NCBI GenBank assembly: GCA_964019425.1
Contig: OZ025850.1
Coordinates: 1-64,000, forward strand
Direction of reading: 5' to 3'
Length of the DNA stretch: 64,000 nt
Origin: Flectonema sp. DT1601
Lineage: Eukaryota; Euglenozoa; Diplonemea; Diplonemida; Diplonemidae
Shown: piece by piece, positions 1-12,329 of the stretch
Layout: every line of letters starts with the position of its first letter
How positions within the stretch are numbered: position 1 is the first letter of the stretch
Program-made: the position numbers and the translations under genes
Notes under the pieces: generated by a model
The model's input: only the letters and a program-made list of their open reading frames with translations
Told to the model about the DNA's origin: nothing
The model's database searches: none

Positions 1-3000
1 TTGCGGGTTTGCGGGTTTGCGGGTTTGCGGGTTTGCGGGTTTGCGGGTTTGCGGGTTTGCGGGTTTGCGGGTTTGCGGGTTTGCGGGTTTGCGGGTTTGC
101 GGGTTTGCGGGTTTGCGGGTTTGCGGGTTTGCGGGTTTGCGGGTTTGCGGGTTTGCGGGTTTGCGGGTTTGCGGGTTTGCGGGTTTGCGGGTTTGCGGGT
201 TTGCGGGTTTGCGGGTTTGCGGGTTTGCGGGTTTGCGGGTTTGCGGGTTTGCGGGTTTGCGGGTTTGCGGGTTTGCGGGTTTGCGGGTTTGCGGGTTTGC
301 GGGTTTGCGGGTTTGCGGGTTTGCGGGTTTGCGGGTTTGCGGGTTTGCGGGTTTGCGGGTTTGCGGGTTTGCGGGTTTGCGGGTTTGCGGGTTTGCGGGT
401 TTGCGGGTTTGCGGGTTTGCGGGTTTGCGGGTTTGCGGGTTTGCGGGTTTGCGGGTTTGCGGGTTTGCGGGTTTGCGGGTTTGCGGGTTTGCGGGTTTGC
501 GGGTTTGCGGGTTTGCGGGTTTGCGGGTTTGCGGGTTTGCGGGTTTGCGGGTTTGCGGGTTTGCGGGTTTGCGGGTTTGCGGGTTTGCGGGTTTGCGGGT
601 TTGCGGGTTTGCGGGTTTGCGGGTTTGCGGGTTTGCGGGTTTGCGGGTTTGCGGGTTTGCGGGTTTGCGGGTTTGCGGGTTTGCGGGTTTGCGGGTTTGC
701 GGGTTTGCGGGTTTGCGGGTTTGCGGGTTTGCGGGTTTGCGGGTTTGCGGGTTTGCGGGTTTGCGGGTTTGCGGGTTTGCGGGTTTGCGGGTTTGCGGGT
801 TTGCGGGTTTGCGGGTTTGCGGGTTTGCGGGTTTGCGGGTTTGCGGGTTTGCGGGTTTGCGGGTTTGCGGGTTTGCGGGTTTGCGGGTTTGCGGGTTTGC
901 GGGTTTGCGGGTTTGCGGGTTTGCGGGTTTGCGGGTTTGCGGGTTTGCGGGTTTGCGGGTTTGCGGGTTTGCGGGTTTGCGGGTTTGCGGGTTTGCGGGT
1001 TTGCGGGTTTGCGGGTTTGCGGGTTTGCGGGTTTGCGGGTTTGCGGGTTTGCGGGTTTGCGGGTTTGCGGGTTTGCGGGTTTGCGGGTTTGCGGGTTTGC
1101 GGGTTTGCGGGTTTGCGGGTTTGCGGGTTTGCGGGTTTGCGGGTTTGCGGGTTTGCGGGTTTGCGGGTTTGCGGGTTTGCGGGTTTGCGGGTTTGCGGGT
1201 TTGCGGGTTTGCGGGTTTGCGGGTTTGCGGGTTTGCGGGTTTGCGGGTTTGCGGGTTTGCGGGTTTGCGGGTTTGCGGGTTTGCGGGTTTGCGGGTTTGC
1301 GGGTTTGCGGGTTTGCGGGTTTGCGGGTTTGCGGGTTTGCGGGTTTGCGGGTTTGCGGGTTTGCGGGTTTGCGGGTTTGCGGGTTTGCGGGTTTGCGGGT
1401 TTGCGGGTTTGCGGGTTTGCGGGTTTGCGGGTTTGCGGGTTTGCGGGTTTGCGGGTTTGCGGGTTTGCGGGTTTGCGGGTTTGCGGGTTTGCGGGTTTGC
1501 GGGTTTGCGGGTTTGCGGGTTTGCGGGTTTGCGGGTTTGCGGGTTTGCGGGTTTGCGGGTTTGCGGGTTTGCGGGTTTGCGGGTTTGCGGGTTTGCGGGT
1601 TTGCGGGTTTGCGGGTTTGCGGGTTTGCGGGTTTGCGGGTTTGCGGGTTTGCGGGTTTGCGGGTTTGCGGGTTTGCGGGTTTGCGGGTTTGCGGGTTTGC
1701 GGGTTTGCGGGTTTGCGGGTTTGCGGGTTTGCGGGTTTGCGGGTTTGCGGGTTTGCGGGTTTGCGGGTTTGCGGGTTTGCGGGTTTGCGGGTTTGCGGGT
1801 TTGCGGGTTTGCGGGTTTGCGGGTTTGCGGGTTTGCGGGTTTGCGGGTTTGCGGGTTTGCGGGTTTCGGGTTTGCGGGTTTGCGGGTTTGCGGGTTTGCG
1901 GGTTTGCGGGTTTGCGGGTTTGCGGGTTTGCGGGTTTGCGGGTTTGCGGGTTTGCGGGTTTGCGGGTTTGCGGGTTTGCGGGTTTGCGGGTTTGCGGGTT
2001 TGCGGGTTTGCGGGTTTGCGGGTTTGCGGGTTTGCGGGTTTGCGGGTTTGCGGGTTTGCGGGTTTGCGGGTTTGCGGGTTTGCGGGTTTGCGGGTTTGCG
2101 GGTTTGCGGGTTTGCGGGTTTGCGGGTTTGCGGGTTTGCGGGTTTGCGGGTTTGCGGGTTTGCGGGTTTGCGGGTTTGCGGGTTTGCGGGTTTGCGGGTT
2201 TGCGGGTTTGCGGGTTTGCGGGTTTGCGGGTTTGCGGGTTTGCGGGTTTGCGGGTTTGCGGGTTTGCGGGTTTGCGGGTTTGCGGGTTTGCGGGTTTGCG
2301 GGTTTGCGGGTTTGCGGGTTTGCGGGTTTGCGGGTTTGCGGGTTTGCGGGTTTGCGGGTTTGCGGGTTTGCGGGTTTGCGGGTTTGCGGGTTTGCGGGTT
2401 TGCGGGTTTGCGGGTTTGCGGGTTTGCGGGTTTGCGGGTTTGCGGGTTTGCGGGTTTGCGGGTTTGCGGGTTTGCGGGTTTGCGGGTTTGCGGGTTTGCG
2501 GGTTTGCGGGTTTGCGGGTTTGCGGGTTTGCGGGTTTGCGGGTTTGCGGGTTTGCGGGTTTGCGGGTTTGCGGGTTTGCGGGTTTGCGGGTTTGCGGGTT
2601 TGCGGGTTTGCGGGTTTGCGGGTTTGCGGGTTTGCGGGTTTGCGGGTTTGCGGGTTTGCGGGTTTGCGGGTTTGCGGGTTTGCGGGTTTGCGGGTTTGCG
2701 GGTTTGCGGGTTTGCGGGTTTGCGGGTTTGCGGGTTTGCGGGTTTGCGGGTTTGCGGGTTTGCGGGTTTGCGGGTTTGCGGGTTTGCGGGTTTGCGGGTT
2801 TGCGGGTTTGCGGGTTTGCGGGTTTGCGGGTTTGCGGGTTTGCGGGTTTGCGGGTTTGCGGGTTTGCGGGTTTGCGGGTTTGCGGGTTTGCGGGTTTGCG
2901 GGTTTGCGGGTTTGCGGGTTTGCGGGTTTGCGGGTTTGCGGGTTTGCGGGTTTGCGGGTTTGCGGGTTTGCGGGTTTGCGGGTTTGCGGGTTTGCGGGTT

Positions 3001-6000
3001 TGCGGGTTTGCGGGTTTGCGGGTTTGCGGGTTTGCGGGTTTGCGGGTTTGCGGGTTTGCGGGTTTGCGGGTTTGCGGGTTTGCGGGTTTGCGGGTTTGCG
3101 GGTTTGCGGGTTTGCGGGTTTGCGGGTTTGCGGGTTTGCGGGTTTGCGGGTTTGCGGGTTTGCGGGTTTGCGGGTTTGCGGGTTTGCGGGTTTGCGGGTT
3201 TGCGGGTTTGCGGGTTTGCGGGTTTGCGGGTTTGCGGGTTTGCGGGTTTGCGGGTTTGCGGGTTTGCGGGTTTGCGGGTTTGCGGGTTTGCGGGTTTGCG
3301 GGTTTGCGGGTTTGCGGGTTTGCGGGTTTGCGGGTTTGCGGGTTTGCGGGTTTGCGGGTTTGCGGGTTTGCGGGTTTGCGGGTTTGCGGGTTTGCGGGTT
3401 TGCGGGTTTGCGGGTTTGCGGGTTTGCGGGTTTGCGGGTTTGCGGGTTTGCGGGTTTGCGGGTTTGCGGGTTTGCGGGTTTGCGGGTTTGCGGGTTTGCG
3501 GGTTTGCGGGTTTGCGGGTTTGCGGGTTTGCGGGTTTGCGGGTTTGCGGGTTTGCGGGTTTGCGGGTTTGCGGGTTTGCGGGTTTGCGGGTTTGCGGGTT
3601 TGCGGGTTTGCGGGTTTGCGGGTTTGCGGGTTTGCGGGTTTGCGGGTTTGCGGGTTTGCGGGTTTGCGGGTTTGCGGGTTTGCGGGTTTGCGGGTTTGCG
3701 GGTTTGCGGGTTTGCGGGTTTGCGGGTTTGCGGGTTTGCGGGTTTGCGGGTTTGCGGGTTTGCGGGTTTGCGGGTTTGCGGGTTTGCGGGTTTGCGGGTT
3801 TGCGGGTTTGCGGGTTTGCGGGTTTGCGGGTTTGCGGGTTTGCGGGTTTGCGGGTTTGCGGGTTTGCGGGTTTGCGGGTTTGCGGGTTTGCGGGTTTGCG
3901 GGTTTGCGGGTTTGCGGGTTTGCGGGTTTGCGGGTTTGCGGGTTTGCGGGTTTGCGGGTTTGCGGGTTTGCGGGTTTGCGGGTTTGCGGGTTTGCGGGTT
4001 TGCGGGTTTGCGGGTTTGCGGGTTTGCGGGTTTGCGGGTTTGCGGGTTTGCGGGTTTGCGGGTTTGCGGGTTTGCGGGTTTGCGGGTTTGCGGGTTTGCG
4101 GGTTTGCGGGTTTGCGGGTTTGCGGGTTTGCGGGTTTGCGGGTTTGCGGGTTTGCGGGTTTGCGGGTTTGCGGGTTTGCGGGTTTGCGGGTTTGCGGGTT
4201 TGCGGGTTTGCGGGTTTGCGGGTTTGCGGGTTTGCGGGTTTGCGGGTTTGCGGGTTTGCGGGTTTGCGGGTTTGCGGGTTTGCGGGTTTGCGGGTTTGCG
4301 GGTTTGCGGGTTTGCGGGTTTGCGGGTTTGCGGGTTTGCGGGTTTGCGGGTTTGCGGGTTTGCGGGTTTGCGGGTTTGCGGGTTTGCGGGTTTGCGGGTT
4401 TGCGGGTTTGCGGGTTTGCGGGTTTGCGGGTTTGCGGGTTTGCGGGTTTGCGGGTTTGCGGGTTTGCGGGTTTGCGGGTTTGCGGGTTTGCGGGTTTGCG
4501 GGTTTGCGGGTTTGCGGGTTTGCGGGTTTGCGGGTTTGCGGGTTTGCGGGTTTGCGGGTTTGCGGGTTTGCGGGTTTGCGGGTTTGCGGGTTTGCGGGTT
4601 TGCGGGTTTGCGGGTTTGCGGGTTTGCGGGTTTGCGGGTTTGCGGGTTTGCGGGTTTGCGGGTTTGCGGGTTTGCGGGTTTGCGGGTTTGCGGGTTTGCG
4701 GGTTTGCGGGTTTGCGGGTTTGCGGGTTTGCGGGTTTGCGGGTTTGCGGGTTTGCGGGTTTGCGGGTTTGCGGGTTTGCGGGTTTGCGGGTTTGCGGGTT
4801 TGCGGGTTTGCGGGTTTGCGGGTTTGCGGGTTTGCGGGTTTGCGGGTTTGCGGGTTTGCGGGTTTGCGGGTTTGCGGGTTTGCGGGTTTGCGGGTTTGCG
4901 GGTTTGCGGGTTTGCGGGTTTGCGGGTTTGCGGGTTTGCGGGTTTGCGGGTTTGCGGGTTTGCGGGTTTGCGGGTTTGCGGGTTTGCGGGTTTGCGGGTT
5001 TGCGGGTTTGCGGGTTTGCGGGTTTGCGGGTTTGCGGGTTTGCGGGTTTGCGGGTTTGCGGGTTTGCGGGTTTGCGGGTTTGCGGGTTTGCGGGTTTGCG
5101 GGTTTGCGGGTTTGCGGGTTTGCGGGTTTGCGGGTTTGCGGGTTTGCGGGTTTGCGGGTTTGCGGGTTTGCGGGTTTGCGGGTTTGCGGGTTTGCGGGTT
5201 TGCGGGTTTGCGGGTTTGCGGGTTTGCGGGTTTGCGGGTTTGCGGGTTTGCGGGTTTGCGGGTTTGCGGGTTTGCGGGTTTGCGGGTTTGCGGGTTTGCG
5301 GGTTTGCGGGTTTGCGGGTTTGCGGGTTTGCGGGTTTGCGGGTTTGCGGGTTTGCGGGTTTGCGGGTTTGCGGGTTTGCGGGTTTGCGGGTTTGCGGGTT
5401 TGCGGGTTTGCGGGTTTGCGGGTTTGCGGGTTTGCGGGTTTGCGGGTTTGCGGGTTTGCGGGTTTGCGGGTTTGCGGGTTTGCGGGTTTGCGGGTTTGCG
5501 GGTTTGCGGGTTTGCGGGTTTGCGGGTTTGCGGGTTTGCGGGTTTGCGGGTTTGCGGGTTTGCGGGTTTGCGGGTTTGCGGGTTTGCGGGTTTGCGGGTT
5601 TGCGGGTTTGCGGGTTTGCGGGTTTGCGGGTTTGCGGGTTTGCGGGTTTGCGGGTTTGCGGGTTTGCGGGTTTGCGGGTTTGCGGGTTTGCGGGTTTGCG
5701 GGTTTGCGGGTTTGCGGGTTTGCGGGTTTGCGGGTTTGCGGGTTTGCGGGTTTGCGGGTTTGCGGGTTTGCGGGTTTGCGGGTTTGCGGGTTTGCGGGTT
5801 TGCGGGTTTGCGGGTTTGCGGGTTTGCGGGTTTGCGGGTTTGCGGGTTTGCGGGTTTGCGGGTTTGCGGGTTTGCGGGTTTGCGGGTTTGCGGGTTTGCG
5901 GGTTTGCGGGTTTGCGGGTTTGCGGGTTTGCGGGTTTGCGGGTTTGCGGGTTTGCGGGTTTGCGGGTTTGCGGGTTTGCGGGTTTGCGGGTTTGCGGGTT

Positions 6001-9000
6001 TGCGGGTTTGCGGGTTTGCGGGTTTGCGGGTTTGCGGGTTTGCGGGTTTGCGGGTTTGCGGGTTTGCGGGTTTGCGGGTTTGCGGGTTTGCGGGTTTGCG
6101 GGTTTGCGGGTTTGCGGGTTTGCGGGTTTGCGGGTTTGCGGGTTTGCGGGTTTGCGGGTTTGCGGGTTTGCGGGTTTGCGGGTTTGCGGGTTTGCGGGTT
6201 TGCGGGTTTGCGGGTTTGCGGGTTTGCGGGTTTGCGGGTTTGCGGGTTTGCGGGTTTGCGGGTTTGCGGGTTTGCGGGTTTGCGGGTTTGCGGGTTTGCG
6301 GGTTTGCGGGTTTGCGGGTTTGCGGGTTTGCGGGTTTGCGGGTTTGCGGGTTTGCGGGTTTGCGGGTTTGCGGGTTTGCGGGTTTGCGGGTTTGCGGGTT
6401 TGCGGGTTTGCGGGTTTGCGGGTTTGCGGGTTTGCGGGTTTGCGGGTTTGCGGGTTTGCGGGTTTGCGGGTTTGCGGGTTTGCGGGTTTGCGGGTTTGCG
6501 GGTTTGCGGGTTTGCGGGTTTGCGGGTTTGCGGGTTTGCGGGTTTGCGGGTTTGCGGGTTTGCGGGTTTGCGGGTTTGCGGGTTTGCGGGTTTGCGGGTT
6601 TGCGGGTTTGCGGGTTTGCGGGTTTGCGGGTTTGCGGGTTTGCGGGTTTGCGGGTTTGCGGGTTTGCGGGTTTGCGGGTTTGCGGGTTTGCGGGTTTGCG
6701 GGTTTGCGGGTTTGCGGGTTTGCGGGTTTGCGGGTTTGCGGGTTTGCGGGTTTGCGGGTTTGCGGGTTTGCGGGTTTGCGGGTTTGCGGGTTTGCGGGTT
6801 TGCGGGTTTGCGGGTTTGCGGGTTTGCGGGTTTGCGGGTTTGCGGGTTTGCGGGTTTGCGGGTTTGCGGGTTTGCGGGTTTGCGGGTTTGCGGGTTTGCG
6901 GGTTTGCGGGTTTGCGGGTTTGCGGGTTTGCGGGTTTGCGGGTTTGCGGGTTTGCGGGTTTGCGGGTTTGCGGGTTTGCGGGTTTGCGGGTTTGCGGGTT
7001 TGCGGGTTTGCGGGTTTGCGGGTTTGCGGGTTTGCGGGTTTGCGGGTTTGCGGGTTTGCGGGTTTGCGGGTTTGCGGGTTTGCGGGTTTGCGGGTTTGCG
7101 GGTTTGCGGGTTTGCGGGTTTGCGGGTTTGCGGGTTTGCGGGTTTGCGGGTTTGCGGGTTTGCGGGTTTGCGGGTTTGCGGGTTTGCGGGTTTGCGGGTT
7201 TGCGGGTTTGCGGGTTTGCGGGTTTGCGGGTTTGCGGGTTTGCGGGTTTGCGGGTTTGCGGGTTTGCGGGTTTGCGGGTTTGCGGGTTTGCGGGTTTGCG
7301 GGTTTGCGGGTTTGCGGGTTTGCGGGTTTGCGGGTTTGCGGGTTTGCGGGTTTGCGGGTTTGCGGGTTTGCGGGTTTGCGGGTTTGCGGGTTTGCGGGTT
7401 TGCGGGTTTGCGGGTTTGCGGGTTTGCGGGTTTGCGGGTTTGCGGGTTTGCGGGTTTGCGGGTTTGCGGGTTTGCGGGTTTGCGGGTTTGCGGGTTTGCG
7501 GGTTTGCGGGTTTGCGGGTTTGCGGGTTTGCGGGTTTGCGGGTTTGCGGGTTTGCGGGTTTGCGGGTTTGCGGGTTTGCGGGTTTGCGGGTTTGCGGGTT
7601 TGCGGGTTTGCGGGTTTGCGGGTTTGCGGGTTTGCGGGTTTGCGGGTTTGCGGGTTTGCGGGTTTGCGGGTTTGCGGGTTTGCGGGTTTGCGGGTTTGCG
7701 GGTTTGCGGGTTTGCGGGTTTGCGGGTTTGCGGGTTTGCGGGTTTGCGGGTTTGCGGGTTTGCGGGTTTGCGGGTTTGCGGGTTTGCGGGTTTGCGGGTT
7801 TGCGGGTTTGCGGGTTTGCGGGTTTGCGGGTTTGCGGGTTTGCGGGTTTGCGGGTTTGCGGGTTTGCGGGTTTGCGGGTTTGCGGGTTTGCGGGTTTGCG
7901 GGTTTGCGGGTTTGCGGGTTTGCGGGTTTGCGGGTTTGCGGGTTTGCGGGTTTGCGGGTTTGCGGGTTTGCGGGTTTGCGGGTTTGCGGGTTTGCGGGTT
8001 TGCGGGTTTGCGGGTTTGCGGGTTTGCGGGTTTGCGGGTTTGCGGGTTTGCGGGTTTGCGGGTTTGCGGGTTTGCGGGTTTGCGGGTTTGCGGGTTTGCG
8101 GGTTTGCGGGTTTGCGGGTTTGCGGGTTTGCGGGTTTGCGGGTTTGCGGGTTTGCGGGTTTGCGGGTTTGCGGGTTTGCGGGTTTGCGGGTTTGCGGGTT
8201 TGCGGGTTTGCGGGTTTGCGGGTTTGCGGGTTTGCGGGTTTGCGGGTTTGCGGGTTTGCGGGTTTGCGGGTTTGCGGGTTTGCGGGTTTGCGGGTTTGCG
8301 GGTTTGCGGGTTTGCGGGTTTGCGGGTTTGCGGGTTTGCGGGTTTGCGGGTTTGCGGGTTTGCGGGTTTGCGGGTTTGCGGGTTTGCGGGTTTGCGGGTT
8401 TGCGGGTTTGCGGGTTTGCGGGTTTGCGGGTTTGCGGGTTTGCGGGTTTGCGGGTTTGCGGGTTTGCGGGTTTGCGGGTTTGCGGGTTTGCGGGTTTGCG
8501 GGTTTGCGGGTTTGCGGGTTTGCGGGTTTGCGGGTTTGCGGGTTTGCGGGTTTGCGGGTTTGCGGGTTTGCGGGTTTGCGGGTTTGCGGGTTTGCGGGTT
8601 TGCGGGTTTGCGGGTTTGCGGGTTTGCGGGTTTGCGGGTTTGCGGGTTTGCGGGTTTGCGGGTTTGCGGGTTTGCGGGTTTGCGGGTTTGCGGGTTTGCG
8701 GGTTTGCGGGTTTGCGGGTTTGCGGGTTTGCGGGTTTGCGGGTTTGCGGGTTTGCGGGTTTGCGGGTTTGCGGGTTTGCGGGTTTGCGGGTTTGCGGGTT
8801 TGCGGGTTTGCGGGTTTGCGGGTTTGCGGGTTTGCGGGTTTGCGGGTTTGCGGGTTTGCGGGTTTGCGGGTTTGCGGGTTTGCGGGTTTGCGGGTTTGCG
8901 GGTTTGCGGGTTTGCGGGTTTGCGGGTTTGCGGGTTTGCGGGTTTGCGGGTTTGCGGGTTTGCGGGTTTGCGGGTTTGCGGGTTTGCGGGTTTGCGGGTT

Positions 9001-10510
9001 TGCGGGTTTGCGGGTTTGCGGGTTTGCGGGTTTGCGGGTTTGCGGGTTTGCGGGTTTGCGGGTTTGCGGGTTTGCGGGTTTGCGGGTTTGCGGGTTTGCG
9101 GGTTTGCGGGTTTGCGGGTTTGCGGGTTTGCGGGTTTGCGGGTTTGCGGGTTTGCGGGTTTGCGGGTTTGCGGGTTTGCGGGTTTGCGGGTTTGCGGGTT
9201 TGCGGGTTTGCGGGTTTGCGGGTTTGCGGGTTTGCGGGTTTGCGGGTTTGCGGGTTTGCGGGTTTGCGGGTTTGCGGGTTTGCGGGTTTGCGGGTTTGCG
9301 GGTTTGCGGGTTTGCGGGTTTGCGGGTTTGCGGGTTTGCGGGTTTGCGGGTTTGCGGGTTTGCGGGTTTGCGGGTTTGCGGGTTTGCGGGTTTGCGGGTT
9401 TGCGGGTTTGCGGGTTTGCGGGTTTGCGGGTTTGCGGGTTTGCGGGTTTGCGGGTTTGCGGGTTTGCGGGTTTGCGGGTTTGCGGGTTTGCGGGTTTGCG
9501 GGTTTGCGGGTTTGCGGGTTTGCGGGTTTGCGGGTTTGCGGGTTTGCGGGTTTGCGGGTTTGCGGGTTTGCGGGTTTGCGGGTTTGCGGGTTTGCGGGTT
9601 TGCGGGTTTGCGGGTTTGCGGGTTTGCGGGTTTGCGGGTTTGCGGGTTTGCGGGTTTGCGGGTTTGCGGGTTTGCGGGTTTGCGGGTTTGCGGGTTTGCG
9701 GGTTTGCGGGTTTGCGGGTTTGCGGGTTTGCGGGTTTGCGGGTTTGCGGGTTTGCGGGTTTGCGGGTTTGCGGGTTTGCGGGTTTGCGGGTTTGCGGGTT
9801 TGCGGGTTTGCGGGTTTGCGGGTTTGCGGGTTTGCGGGTTTGCGGGTTTGCGGGTTTGCGGGTTTGCGGGTTTGCGGGTTTGCGGGTTTGCGGGTTTGCG
9901 GGTTTGCGGGTTTGCGGGTTTGCGGGTTTGCGGGTTTGCGGGTTTGCGGGTTTGCGGGTTTGCGGGTTTGCGGGTTTGCGGGTTTGCGGGTTTGCGGGTT
10001 TGCGGGTTTGCGGGTTTGCGGGTTTGCGGGTTTGCGGGTTTGCGGGTTTGCGGGTTTGCGGGTTTGCGGGTTTGCGGGTTTGCGGGTTTGCGGGTTTGCG
10101 GGTTTGCGGGTTTGCGGGTTTGCGGGTTTGCGGGTTTGCGGGTTTGCGGGTTTGCGGGTTTGCGGGTTTGCGGGTTTGCGGGTTTGCGGGTTTGCGGGTT
10201 TGCGGGTTTGCGGGTTTGCGGGTTTGCGGGTTTGCGGGTTTGCGGGTTTGCGGGTTTGCGGGTTTGCGGGTTTGCGGGTTTGCGGGTTTGCGGGTTTGCG
10301 GGTTTGCGGGTTTGCGGGTTTGCGGGTTTGCGGGTTTGCGGGTTTGCGGGTTTGCGGGTTTGCGGGTTTGCGGGTTTGCGGGTTTGCGGGTTTGCGGGTT
10401 TGCGGGTTTGCGGGTTTGCGGGTTTGCGGGTTTGCGGGTTTGCGGGTTTGCGGGTTTGCGGGTTTGCGGGTTTGCGGGTTTGCGGGTTTGCGGGTTTGCG
10501 GGTTTGCGGG
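1..10510 (+). repeat. Octamer tandem array (TTGCGGGT)n, about 1,313 copies
   Basis: The first 10.5 kb is one uninterrupted tandem array of TTGCGGGT. The only departure I see is one copy near position 1,867 that lacks one base. The G-rich strand is the plus strand. GGG runs spaced by TTTGC give regular potential for G-quadruplex folding. All plus-strand frames are open, encoding the eight-residue repeat RVCGFAGL, but this follows from a stop-free 8-mer and is not a gene. The array joins the 425-bp satellite at a TTGCGGG that is also inside each satellite monomer. It looks telomere-like in composition, yet its orientation is opposite to that of a left chromosome end, so I call it a satellite or interstitial array. 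True length may differ, because such arrays are hard to assemble. Confidence 0.97.
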
Positions 10511-11653
10511 AGGGAAGTAAGGGGAAGAATTTGCAGCAAGTTTTATTTATTTTGAAGAGTGGGGGCTTGGGCTCGGCCTTAGCTTTAACGTTAATGTGGG
10601 AGCGTCGAAAATTACGTCTTTCGGGGAAGAAAGCCAAAAAAAAAAAAAATATATTAAAATTTTTTATGTAAAAATGGAGAGTCTCTGTACATGTCCTTCT
10701 ACTTGGCAAACACAAGTCCACGGGCAATAAAAAAACCCCAAAGGAAGAAAATTCTTCCTAAGAGGTTAGCTAAATATTCCAAGCAAGCTCGGATGTTGAG
10801 ACTGTACCAATAAAGTACAGAAACTGTAGCTTTAGAATCGTTGGTTAACCTTAAAAAGTAGTTACCTCAGGCTATTAGAAACTGTGTGGCCTTTAAAACT
10901 ACTAGCCAGTACTAACAGAAAAGCTTGCTTGCGGGAGGGAAGTAAGGGGAAGAATTTGCAGCAAGTTTTATTTATTTTGAAGAGTGGGGGCTTGGGCTCG
11001 GCCTTAGCTTTAACGTTAATGTGGGAGCGTCGAAAATTACGTCTTTCGGGGAAGAAAGCCAAAAAAAAAAAAAATATATTAAAATTTTTTATGTAAAAAT
11101 GCCCTTCTACTTGGCAAACACAAGTCCACGGGCAATAAAAAAACCCCAAAGGAAGAAAATTCTTCCTAAGAGGTTAGCTAAATATTCCAAGCAAGCTCGG
11201 ATGTTGAGACTGTACCAATAAAGTACAGAAACTGTAGCTTTAGAATCGTTGGTTAACCTTAAAAAGTAGTTACCTCAGGCTATTAGAAACTGTGTGGCCT
11301 TTAAAACTACTAGCCAGTACTAACAGAAAAGCTTGCTTGCGGGAGGGAAGTAAGGGGAAGAATTTGCAGCAAGTTTTATTTATTTTGAAGAGTGGGGGCT
11401 TGGGCTCGGCCTTAGCTTTAACGTTAATGTGGGAGCGTCGAAAATTACGTCTTTCGGGGAAGAAAGCCAAAAAAAAAAAAAATATATTAAAATTTTTTAT
11501 GTAAAAATGGAGAGTCTCTGTACATGCCCTTCTACTTGGCAAACACAAGTCCACGGGCAATAAAAAAACCCCAAAGGAAGAAAATTCTTCCTAAGAGGTT
11601 AGCTAAATATTCCAAGCAAGCTCGGATGTTGAGACTGTACCAATAAAGTACAG
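10504..11653. repeat. 425-bp satellite, block 1 (one partial and two complete monomers)
   Basis: A partial monomer (to 10,820) enters directly from the octamer array. It is followed by a 408-bp monomer (10,821-11,228) and a 425-bp monomer (11,229-11,653). The monomers are almost identical to those of the later blocks and contain a run of 14 A, an AATAAA and a TTGCTTGCGGGAGGG motif. The 408-bp form lacks a 17-bp segment after the A-run. Short open frames in these monomers (about 96 codons minus, 70 codons plus) recur only because the repeat recurs, and I do not regard them as genes. Confidence 0.95.
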
Positions 11654-12217
11654 TAATTGCGCTTGCCTTCCATATCATGCACCTGACGAATGAAATGTAT
11701 AGATGAAACTAATTAAACTAATAAAACAAACTAATGGATCAAACTAGCAAACACAGAGAAGCTGTCTAAGACAGTTTATTGCGTTGGGGTAGTGGCTGGT
11801 GCCCGTTTCGATTCGGCGTGACACCGGCCGGAGGGATGGAGGGTGGGTTTTTCTTTTACTTTTAGTGGTGAGATGTGACAAAGTGGCAAATAACTGCAAA
11901 AGTAAAAGAATAAATTTATTAGAATCCAAATTATTGAAACTATAACAAAAAGACAACTTAGCACCAAAACTCCATGATTTTTTACTGCTAACTGAATTAG
12001 CAGCCGAACACCTAGATTTCAAAACCAGATTGCCTGCTAAAAGGAGTCCTTTCTCATCCTATTATACCTTATCTATCTTTCCTAAACCTGCTTATGCGCA
12101 GAAATCCAGCATCTTTTCCTTGGGCAAAAACCTTTCTTACTTTTCTAGTAAGAAAGTTTTCTGCCTAAATTCTGGTGCATTTTGGATGGCTGCGCAATTA
12201 CTGAAATAAATTTGCAA
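11654..12217 (-). mobile_element. Short non-autonomous derivative of the DIRS-like element, copy 1
   Basis: A 564-bp unit with the same left end (TAATTGCGC...) and right end (...AATTTGCAA) as the long elements but without their coding core. It is followed with no spacer by long copy 1, giving a head-to-tail pair. No duplication of flanking satellite bases is seen at its ends. This is an element fossil that probably depends on long copies for movement. Confidence 0.85.
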
Positions 12218-12329
12218 TAATTGCGCTTGCCTTCCATATCATGCACCTGACGAATGAAATGTATAGATGAAACTAATTAAACTAATAAAACAAACTAATG
12301 GATCAAACTAGCAAGCACAGAGAAGCTGT

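Noticed and set aside
1-10510. CRISPR array
   Set aside because: There are no spacers; it is a pure head-to-tail octamer in a eukaryotic genome.
1-10671. Three giant plus-strand open frames of about 3,500 codons encoding RVCGFAGL repeats
   Set aside because: They follow from a stop-free octamer read in three frames. The frames start on TTG and run into satellite; no gene signals are present.
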